This document shows positions 5,969-12,499 of a stretch of 14,123 nt of DNA, in pieces. Below the pieces are notes generated by a model. That model was not told the origin of the DNA. It searched no databases and was given only the letters and a program-made list of their open reading frames with translations. Numbering within the stretch: the stretch's first letter is position 1; the number at the start of each line of letters is the position of its first letter. The translations under genes and the position numbers were made by a program. The stretch lies in assembly GCA_020425835.1 (NCBI GenBank), contig JAGQRC010000026.1, positions 1 to 14,123 of the forward strand, written 5' to 3'. Source of the stretch: Planctomycetota bacterium. Its GTDB lineage: Bacteria; Planctomycetota; UBA8108; UBA1146; JAJFFE01.

Positions 5969-8617
5969 TCAGCCCTCCTTCGACTCGAGCTCTTCCCAAC
6001 GTTCGTAGGCGGCGGTGAGCGACCTCTCGATCGCCTCGAGCCGTTGCGTCGCTTCGGTCACCGCGCTCCCGCCCTGCTGGTAGAACTCCGGGGCGGCCAT
6101 GCGCTCGTGGAGCTCGGACTGCTCGGTCTCGAGCCGTTCGATCTCGGCCGGGAGCGCCGTGAGCTCCTGCTTCTCCTTGTAGGTCAGGCGGGCCTTCTCG
6201 GGCGCGCTCTTCGGCTTCCCGCGCGCGGTCGTCTCCGCGGCGCTCGCGGTCGACGCGGTCGACTTCGCGCGCTCCTCGGACGCCGCGTCTCGGTGGCGCA
6301 TGAACTCCTCGTAGCTCCCGACGAACTCCCGGACGTGAGCGTCGTCGAAGACGAGCGACGTGGTCACCACGTTGTCGATGAACTCGCGATCGTGGCTGAC
6401 CAGGAGCACCGTCCCCGAGAAGGTCGTCAGGATCTCCTCCAGGAGCTCCAGCGTGTCGATGTCGAGATCGTTGGTCGGCTCGTCGAGCACGAGCAGGTTC
6501 GCCGGTCTCGTGAAGAGCTTCGCGAGCAACACGCGGTTGCGCTCGCCACCGGACAACGCGCCGACTTTGGTCTTCGACTGGTTCGGGGTGAACAGGAAGT
6601 CCTGCAGATACCCGAAAATGTGTCGTCGCTGATCGCCGATCGAGATCGTGTCGTTCCCCTCTCCGACGTTCTCCGCGATGGACTTCTCGGGGTCGAGCTG
6701 TTCCTTGACCTGGTCGAAGTAGGCGACCTCGAGTTGGGTGCCGTGCGTGACGGTGCCGGCGGTGGGGGAGAGCTGGCCGAGGAGGAGACGGATCAGCGTG
6801 GTCTTGCCGACTCCGTTGGGGCCGAGGATCCCGACGCGGTCCCCGCGGAAGATCCGCGTGGTGAGCCCGCGCACGATGGGCCGCTCCCCGTACGAGAAAC
6901 CCAGATCCTTGGTCTCGATGACCAGGCGCCCGGAGCGCTCCGCCTCCTGTGCGCGCGCCGTCATCGTGCCCGTCGTGGTCCGCACCTGGCGTCGCTCCTC
7001 GCGCAGCCGCTCGAGCGCTCGGACGCGGCCCTCGTTGCGTGTGCGGCGCGCCTTGATCCCGCGTCGGATCCACGCCTCTTCCTCGGCGAGCTTCTTGTCG
7101 AGTTTCTCGAGCTGACGCGCTTCGACCTCGATCCGCTCCGCCTTCTGTTCGAGGTAGCGGTCGTAGTCGGCGGAGAAACTCATCAGGCGTCCGCGATCGA
7201 GGTCGACGATTCGGGTGGCGACGTGGCGTAGGAAGCGTCGGTCGTGAGTGACGAAGACCACCGCGCCCGCGAAACGCTCGAGGAGCTCCTCGAGCCAGGC
7301 GATCGAATCGATGTCGAGGTGGTTGGTCGGCTCGTCGAGGAGGAGGAGGTTCGCGGGGCTGACGAGGATCTTCCCGAGCAGGACCCGGCTCCGCTCGCCG
7401 CCGGAGAGCACCGAGATCTTCTTCAGGGCGAGGTCCCCCTCGAACATGACGAGACCGCAGATCCCGCGAGCGGCGGTGACGCTGTGATCAGGATGTACCG
7501 ACAGGATCTCGTCCTCGACCGTGCACTTCGGGTCGAGTCGATCGATGTTGGTCTGGCCGAAGTAGGCGGGGCAGGCGGCGGGATGCAGTTGGACCGTGCC
7601 GCGATCGGGCGCGATCTCACCGGCGAGGAGGTTGAGGAGGCTCGTCTTTCCCTTGCCGTTCTTCCCGATCACCGCGACGCGGTCTTGCGCGCCCACCTCG
7701 ATCGTGAAGTCCTCGACGATGGTCGGACCACTCGGGTAACCGAACGAGAGACCGTCGACCCGCATGATGTTGGCCGCATGGAACGGAGCAGCTCGGAAGG
7801 CGAACTGGAGCGTGCGCTCGTGATCGAGCGCCTCGAGCTCGCCTCGTCGCTCGAGCGCCTTGATCCGGGACTGGACTGCCTTCGCCTTGGAGGCCTTGTA
7901 GCGGAACCGCTCGATGAACCGCTCCTCCTGCTTGCGCTTCTTCGCCTCGTTGACGCGAGTCTTCTCGTGCACCTCTTCCTCGAGCGCGATCTGCTCGATG
8001 ACTTTCTCGATCGACCCCTCGAGGTGGCGGATCCCCTGTCGATGGATCAACGCCGTGTGGGTCGTGACGCGGTGGAGGAACACGCGATCGTGGGAGATGA
8101 CGATCACCTCACCGCGCCACTGGCGCAGGAAGCTCTCGAGCCAGCGCACCGAGACGATGTCGAGGTAGTTGGTCGGCTCGTCGAGGAGCAGCAGATCGGG
8201 CTCGGAGATCAGCACCTTGGCGAGCTCGATCCGGATCTGGTAGCCGCCCGAGAACTCCGTCGGCGACCGATCGAAGTCGGCCCGCTCGAAGCCGAGACCC
8301 ATCAACGCCGCCTCCGCCTTGTAGCTGAGGTCGACACCATCCTCCGAGGACGGGAGCGCGCGGCGCGCTTCGTCGATGACCGTTGCCGCGCGAAGGTCGA
8401 GGTGCTGAGACAGGTGCCCGACCCGATAGCCCCGCGGCGTGGTGATGGTTCCGCTCTCCGGCTCCTCCTCGCCGAGGATCATCCGGAACAGGGTGGACTT
8501 ACCCGAGCCGTTGCGGCCGACGAGCGCCAATCGCTCCCCAGCCTCCAGCCGGAGATCGACATCCTCGAAGATGACCTGGTCGCCGAAGGACTTGGTGAGG
8601 TGCTGGATCCGAAGCAT
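5969..8617 (-). CDS. ABC-F protein with three ATPase domains (ABC-F/Uup hybrid)
   Basis: An 882-aa soluble ABC protein without membrane segments. ABC-F proteins normally have two ATPase domains and about 530-650 aa; this has three complete ones. Walker A: GRNGSGKS 34-41, GKNGKGKT 318-325, GPNGVGKT 599-606. Signature: SGGYQ 123-127, SGGER 405-409, SGGER 689-693. Walker B ends in DEP at 146-148, 428-430 and 712-714. Switch histidines: H176, H458, H742. Linker 1 (about 195-285) is a typical charged ABC-F linker. Linker 2 (about 500-560, 'IKARRTRNEGRVRALERL') and the third domain ('GYLQDFLF') match Uup, and a Ser/Thr/Ala-rich stretch plus a Uup-type coiled-coil C-terminus (about 805-882) follow. 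Two-domain ABC-F proteins act on ribosomes, and Uup is also linked to DNA stability. The start at 8617 lies 9 nt after the aminopeptidase stop with a poor ribosome binding site. Fusion origin is inferred; a misassembly is the alternative. Confidence 0.93.
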   Translation of the reverse strand: MLRIQHLTKSFGDQVIFEDVDLRLEAGERLALVGRNGSGKSTLFRMILGEEEPESGTITTPRGYRVGHLSQHLDLRAATVIDEARRALPSSEDGVDLSYKAEAALMGLGFERADFDRSPTEFSGGYQIRIELAKVLISEPDLLLLDEPTNYLDIVSVRWLESFLRQWRGEVIVISHDRVFLHRVTTHTALIHRQGIRHLEGSIEKVIEQIALEEEVHEKTRVNEAKKRKQEERFIERFRYKASKAKAVQSRIKALERRGELEALDHERTLQFAFRAAPFHAANIMRVDGLSFGYPSGPTIVEDFTIEVGAQDRVAVIGKNGKGKTSLLNLLAGEIAPDRGTVQLHPAACPAYFGQTNIDRLDPKCTVEDEILSVHPDHSVTAARGICGLVMFEGDLALKKISVLSGGERSRVLLGKILVSPANLLLLDEPTNHLDIDSIAWLEELLERFAGAVVFVTHDRRFLRHVATRIVDLDRGRLMSFSADYDRYLEQKAERIEVEARQLEKLDKKLAEEEAWIRRGIKARRTRNEGRVRALERLREERRQVRTTTGTMTARAQEAERSGRLVIETKDLGFSYGERPIVRGLTTRIFRGDRVGILGPNGVGKTTLIRLLLGQLSPTAGTVTHGTQLEVAYFDQVKEQLDPEKSIAENVGEGNDTISIGDQRRHIFGYLQDFLFTPNQSKTKVGALSGGERNRVLLAKLFTRPANLLVLDEPTNDLDIDTLELLEEILTTFSGTVLLVSHDREFIDNVVTTSLVFDDAHVREFVGSYEEFMRHRDAASEERAKSTASTASAAETTARGKPKSAPEKARLTYKEKQELTALPAEIERLETEQSELHERMAAPEFYQQGGSAVTEATQRLEAIERSLTAAYERWEELESKEG
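5974..5980 (-). promoter_or_regulatory. Ribosome binding site of the MDR dehydrogenase gene
   Basis: AAGGAGG on the minus strand, 8 nt before the ATG at 5965 and inside the 3' end of the ABC-F gene. It is the best Shine-Dalgarno match among the gene starts in the window. Confidence 0.75.
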
Positions 8618-8626
8618 GCGCCGAGT

Positions 8627-9862
8627 TCAGATCGCCCACTCACCGTTGCGGATCAGCGGGACCGACCGACCGTCGAACGTGTGCGCGACGACGTCCACCT
8701 CCTCGGAGGAGATCATCATGTCCGTGTGGACGCTGCTCTCGTTGCAGCCGATCGCGGTGAGCTCCTCCGCGGTCATGCTCTCTCCACCGTCCAGGCAGAA
8801 CTTGTACGCTTGGCCGACGGCGATGTGACAGGCGGCGTTCTCGTCGAGCAGGATCTCCTGGAACACTCGACCGCTCCGGTACACCGGCGAGTCGATCCCG
8901 ACGAGCGCGACCTCGCCGAGTCGCCGGCCTCCCTCGTCCGAGTTCACGTACTCCTCGAGCGCCTCGGCGCCGGACTTCGCGCGAAAGCTCGACAGCACCC
9001 CGTTCTCGAAGACCATCTCGAGCTCCTCGACGAGTTTGCCCGAGACGAGGAACGGGCGGGTGGCGCGCACGTGACCGCGCGTCGCCCGGTAGTCCGGCGT
9101 GGTGAACACCTCCTCGGTGGGGAGGTTCGGCTCGAAGTCGACGCCTCGGGGCGATCGATCGGAGCCCCCGCGGAACACCGCCTTCGGTGAGAGCCCGACG
9201 ACCAAGTCGGTGCCGGGACCAGTGAAGTGGAGCTCCCGGATGCCGAGTTCGGTCACGTGGCGGGCACGAGCGTGGAGCTCGGCGTTGTGTTCTTTCCACA
9301 GCTCGACACAGTTCGGCTGGTCCGCGCGGCAGATGCGGAAGATCTCGTCCCAGAGTCTCAGGTGCGCCTCCTCCGGGCTCAGCTCCGGGAAGACCTTCTT
9401 GCCCCAGGCCGGCGTCGCGGCGGAGGCGACCGTCCAGTGGACCCTCGACTTGGCGATCCCCTCGTCGTAGAAGTGCCGAACCGCCTTGTGGGCGGCGACG
9501 CGAGCGCGATTCACCCGCTTGGGGTCGAGTTGCGAGAGCACGTCGGGATCTTCGCTGCCGATGATCTTGAGATTGGCCCCGGTGGTCTCGACGATGTCCT
9601 TGTACCGCTCGGTGATGTAGCGGGGGACGAAGTCGAGATCCGCCTCTCCGGCCCGCTCCAGCCGTGTCTTGAAGACTCTCGCATCGGTCAGATCGACATC
9701 CACCAGCTTGGCACCGCACGCGTAAGCCGCTTCGACGATCGCGACCACCAGGTCGCGGTGGATGACCTCGGCCCCGATGTTCACGACCTGTCCGGGCTGG
9801 ACGTTCAGGCCGTGCCGGACGATGAGATCGGCGTAGTTGGCGAGCTTCGTGTCGAAGTCCAT
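8627..9862 (-). CDS. M29-family metallo-aminopeptidase
   Basis: A 411-aa cytoplasmic aminopeptidase of the thermophilic M29 family (AmpS/AmpT/PepS), which removes N-terminal residues from peptides using two metal ions. The N-terminus 'MDFDTKLANYADLIVRHGL' is typical. Motifs include 'GPGTDLVVGL' (215-224), 'NLPTEEVFTTPD' (246-257), 'GEVALVGIDSPV' (316-327) and 'NESSVHTDMM' (374-383). By analogy with the Thermus enzyme, the metal ligands should be E251, E317, H346, H379 and D381; all are present at the expected spacing. The frame is open upstream to an ATG at 9982, but the 40 extra residues look non-native and would run through the divergent promoter region of the NUDIX gene, so the ATG at 9862 is preferred. 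First gene of an operon with the ABC-F protein and the dehydrogenase. Length is normal for the family. Confidence 0.93.
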   Translation of the reverse strand: MDFDTKLANYADLIVRHGLNVQPGQVVNIGAEVIHRDLVVAIVEAAYACGAKLVDVDLTDARVFKTRLERAGEADLDFVPRYITERYKDIVETTGANLKIIGSEDPDVLSQLDPKRVNRARVAAHKAVRHFYDEGIAKSRVHWTVASAATPAWGKKVFPELSPEEAHLRLWDEIFRICRADQPNCVELWKEHNAELHARARHVTELGIRELHFTGPGTDLVVGLSPKAVFRGGSDRSPRGVDFEPNLPTEEVFTTPDYRATRGHVRATRPFLVSGKLVEELEMVFENGVLSSFRAKSGAEALEEYVNSDEGGRRLGEVALVGIDSPVYRSGRVFQEILLDENAACHIAVGQAYKFCLDGGESMTAEELTAIGCNESSVHTDMMISSEEVDVVAHTFDGRSVPLIRNGEWAI

Positions 9863-9980
9863 GTTCGTTCCATCGCTCTCGTCGAGGAGCACGGGAAGCG
9901 TCGAGTTCGACGTTGAGACCGACGCCGGTGGACCCGAGTCCGCCGTTTCTACCGCAAACCGCGAATCCTGAGAAGAACCC
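9863..9980. promoter_or_regulatory. Divergent promoter region between aminopeptidase and NUDIX genes
   Basis: The 118-nt gap between back-to-back starts must hold promoters for both directions. It contains the near-palindrome CGTCGA-GT-TCGACG at 9899-9912, a possible operator. I find no convincing sigma-70 hexamer pair on either strand, so the assignment rests on gene orientation. Confidence 0.45.
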
Positions 9981-10568
9981 ATGCACCGTTCGACACTCTA
10001 CGCGCTGCTCGATCGCTACGAAGCACGGTATCCGCAGGACCCGACCGCCGGGCGGATTCGCGCATTCGCGCGCGAGCATCGGGACTGCCTGGAGCGGAGT
10101 TGTCGCCTCGGGCACATCACAGCCGGGGCGTGGATCCTCGACCCCTGCGAGGAGCGAGCCCTCCTGACCCATCACCGGAAGTTGGATCGCTGGCTCCAGC
10201 TCGGGGGGCACGTCGATGGGGAGTCCGACATCCTCCGGGCGGCGATCCGCGAGGCCCGGGAGGAGAGCGGGATCGAGGCGTTCGAGGTGTGGGTCGACCG
10301 AGCGGGCCGGGGGGCGTGGGGCGCCCCGGAGGATGGCGACGCCGTCGTTCTCGATCTCGACATCCACCCGATACCGGCGCGAGGGGCGGAGCCGGAGCAC
10401 GACCACCTCGACGTGCGATTCCTCTTCCGCGCGCGGAGTGCTCGGCTCACGATCAGCGATGAGTCGAACGACCTTCGTTGGTTCACCTCGGCCGAGGTCG
10501 CCAGCGCGACCGACGAGGAGAGCGTGCTGAGACTGCTCCATCGCGCTGCCGCGCTGATGGGTCGCTGA
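9981..10568 (+). CDS. NUDIX hydrolase
   Basis: A 195-aa NUDIX hydrolase, the only clearly plus-strand gene. It would cleave a nucleoside diphosphate linked to another moiety, with Mg2+. The NUDIX box is at residues 76-98: G76, R90-E91, E94-E95, G97 and I98 fit GX5EX7REUXEEXGU. Position 7 of the box is S82 rather than E, with E81 next to it; relatives with 'GGHVDG' boxes vary there too. The stretch before the box, 'RKLDRWLQLGGHVDG', is typical of the NUDIX_Hydrolase_1-like group. Residues 1-45 form a helical extension common in that group. The start ATG follows GAGAAG with about 6 nt spacing. The gene diverges from the aminopeptidase gene and converges on the topoisomerase A gene with 6 nt between stops. 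Substrate unknown. Confidence 0.92.
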   Translation: MHRSTLYALLDRYEARYPQDPTAGRIRAFAREHRDCLERSCRLGHITAGAWILDPCEERALLTHHRKLDRWLQLGGHVDGESDILRAAIREAREESGIEAFEVWVDRAGRGAWGAPEDGDAVVLDLDIHPIPARGAEPEHDHLDVRFLFRARSARLTISDESNDLRWFTSAEVASATDEESVLRLLHRAAALMGR

Positions 10569-10574
10569 TGTCGG

Positions 10575-12485
10575 TCACTTCTTGCGAGGCATCACCTTAA
10601 CGCGAGCGACCGCCTTCGGGGCGATCCGGGTCCCGCGGGCGGTGACACTGGTGAGCTCCAGATCTCGGAGATCGTAGAGTGTCTCTTTGACGCGCTGACG
10701 CGGCGCCGGGGGGAAGCCGAGCTCGGCGATCCCCGGGTCATCGGCCTGACTGAGGAGATCGATCCGGCCTTCCTTGTTCTTGATCAGGTAGTACTCGCGG
10801 TCGCGAACGAACTTCTGGATCTGGACCTTCTTCGCGAAGCACATTCGCTTCTTGTCGCGATAGACCACGGTGAAGACCTCGCCCTTGTCCGCATCGAACG
10901 GCGCGCAGTAGATGATCCTCCCCACGAGCAGCTTGTCGACGGGGCCAATGATCCGGTAGCTCCCGTCGGCGGAGATGATCAACACCCGATCGTACTCGGA
11001 GATCGTCACCGTGTGTTTGGAGCCCTTCACCTGGGCGCCGTAGAAGCCGGTGTCCGGATCGTAGCTCATCTTGATGTTCTGGCGTGCGACCGCCTTCTTG
11101 TCGACGGACTCGAAGGTCGCGATCTGCGTCCGACGGGGATACTCCTTGCCGTACTTCTCGATCAGGTGCTCGAGGTACTTGATGGTGGTCTGGGTGATCT
11201 TCGCGAGCTTCTTCTCGATCTCGCGGATCTTCGCGAGCACTTCCTTCTCGTCGTTCTTGCTCTTGGCGATGTCGTAGGCGGAGATCCTCCGGATCGGGAT
11301 CCGGAGCAGGCGCTCGACGTCGTCCTCGACCATCGGACGGACGAACAGCACCGCGAACTCGTGCATCCCGTCCCAGACCGCCTTGAACACCGCCTCCGCG
11401 GTCTTCGCCTTCTCGATGCTCTTGTAGACGCGCTCCTCGATGAAGATCCGCTCCAGGGTGAGCCAGTGATGCTTGTCCTGGAGGAGCCCGAGCTCGTGCT
11501 CGAGCTCTGCGCGAATCCGCTCGACGAGCTGCTTGGTCAGGATGTTCAGGACCTGGTCGACCGTCGCGGCGTACGGCTTGTCCTCGTGGATGACCATCAA
11601 GCTGCTCGAGATGCTGACCTCGCAGTCGGTGTAGGCGAAGAGCTGGGGAATGGCCTCGTCGGCGTAGACGCCGCGAGTGAGCTTCACCTCTATCTCCACG
11701 CGCTCCGTCGTGTAGTCCTGGATGCTCGCGACCTTGATCTTGTTCTTCTGAGCAGCCGACTCGATGCTCGCGATCAGGCTCTCGGTCGTCGTCTGGTAGG
11801 GGATCTGGCTGATGACGATCGTCTTGTCATCCGATGCGCGGAGCTTCGCCCGGACGCGGACTCGCCCCTGACCACCCTCGTACTCCGAGACGTCCATCAC
11901 TCCGCCGGTCGGGAAGTCCGGGAAGAGCTGGAACGGTTTCTTCCGGAGGATCGCGATCTGGGCCCGGAGCAACTCGACGAAGTTGTGGGGGAGGACCTTG
12001 GTCGCCATCCCCACAGCGATCCCCTCGGCGCCGAGGAGGAGGACGACCGGCAGCTTGACCGGCAGGAACACCGGCTCTTGTTGGCGTCCGTCGTAGCTCG
12101 TCTCGTAGTCGGTCAACGCCTTGTTGAAGAGGGTCTCGAGCGCGAGCGGGGTCAGTCGGCACTCGATGTATCGCGCAGCCGCCGCGGGGTCGCCGGTGAC
12201 CGGGTTTCCGAAGTTCCCCTGCTTCTCGATGAAATAGTCCTTCGACGCCAGCACCACCAGCGCGTCCTTGATCGACGCGTCGCCGTGGGGGTGGAGCTTC
12301 ATCGTCTCCCCGACCACATTGGCGACCTTGTGGAGCTTGCCGTCGTTCATCTGGAACAGCGTGTGGAGAATCCGCCTCTGGACCGGCTTGCACCCGTCCC
12401 GGAGGTCCGGGATCGCGCGATCGAGGATCACGTAGGAAGCGTACTCGATGAAGTTCTGCCTCATCAGAGGCTCGAGGCTGACCAT
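10575..12485 (-). CDS. parC: Type II DNA topoisomerase subunit A (ParC-like, compact)
   Basis: A 636-aa DNA-cleaving and rejoining subunit that should pair with the upstream subunit B in an A2B2 complex for decatenation or relaxation. The catalytic tyrosine is Y106 in 'AAARYIECRL', preceded by the partner arginine R105. The winged-helix DNA-binding motifs 'KPVQRRIL' (33-40) and 'HPHGD' (65-69) are intact. GyrA proteins usually exceed 800 aa; the C-terminal region here (about 480-636) is a shortened pinwheel-like part with a basic tail ('VKVMPRKK') and no canonical GyrA box (QRRGGKG), which argues against a supercoiling gyrase. Overall it resembles the short topoisomerase A of Chlamydiae and other PVC bacteria. 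The ATG at 12485 lies 12 nt after the subunit B stop with AAGGAA 8 nt upstream. Genome annotations may call it gyrA. Confidence 0.93.
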   Translation of the reverse strand: MVSLEPLMRQNFIEYASYVILDRAIPDLRDGCKPVQRRILHTLFQMNDGKLHKVANVVGETMKLHPHGDASIKDALVVLASKDYFIEKQGNFGNPVTGDPAAAARYIECRLTPLALETLFNKALTDYETSYDGRQQEPVFLPVKLPVVLLLGAEGIAVGMATKVLPHNFVELLRAQIAILRKKPFQLFPDFPTGGVMDVSEYEGGQGRVRVRAKLRASDDKTIVISQIPYQTTTESLIASIESAAQKNKIKVASIQDYTTERVEIEVKLTRGVYADEAIPQLFAYTDCEVSISSSLMVIHEDKPYAATVDQVLNILTKQLVERIRAELEHELGLLQDKHHWLTLERIFIEERVYKSIEKAKTAEAVFKAVWDGMHEFAVLFVRPMVEDDVERLLRIPIRRISAYDIAKSKNDEKEVLAKIREIEKKLAKITQTTIKYLEHLIEKYGKEYPRRTQIATFESVDKKAVARQNIKMSYDPDTGFYGAQVKGSKHTVTISEYDRVLIISADGSYRIIGPVDKLLVGRIIYCAPFDADKGEVFTVVYRDKKRMCFAKKVQIQKFVRDREYYLIKNKEGRIDLLSQADDPGIAELGFPPAPRQRVKETLYDLRDLELTSVTARGTRIAPKAVARVKVMPRKK

Positions 12486-12493
12486 CGTCTGGG

Positions 12494-12499
12494 TTCCTT
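12494..12499 (-). promoter_or_regulatory. Ribosome binding site of the topoisomerase A gene
   Basis: AAGGAA on the minus strand, 8 nt before the ATG at 12485. It overlaps the TAA stop of the subunit B gene, so termination and re-initiation may be coupled. Confidence 0.65.

Noticed and set aside
4400..7231. A 943-codon open frame on the plus strand
   Set aside because: It runs antisense to the sigma, dehydrogenase and ABC-F genes, is Arg/Glu/Asp/Leu-rich without any family motif, and is the expected by-product of strong GC bias at third codon positions.
6458..8188. Repeated 33-nt blocks considered as an insertion sequence or dispersed repeat
   Set aside because: They coincide with the conserved Walker B/D-loop codons of the three ATPase domains and are explained by protein conservation.
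7244..9190. A 648-codon open frame on the plus strand
   Set aside because: It lies antisense to the ABC-F and aminopeptidase genes, has low-complexity acidic/arginine-rich composition, and has no recognisable domain.
9863..9982. 40-codon N-terminal extension of the aminopeptidase
   Set aside because: It would remove the divergent intergenic region and overlap the NUDIX start. The M29 family begins at the internal MDFDTKLANY.
8640..10541. A 633-codon minus-strand frame overlapping the aminopeptidase and NUDIX genes
   Set aside because: It overlaps two well-supported genes in other frames and has an arginine-rich sequence with no domain.
10569..10574. Possible bidirectional terminator between NUDIX and topoisomerase A genes
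   Set aside because: The 6-nt gap and its flanks contain no inverted repeat of useful length.
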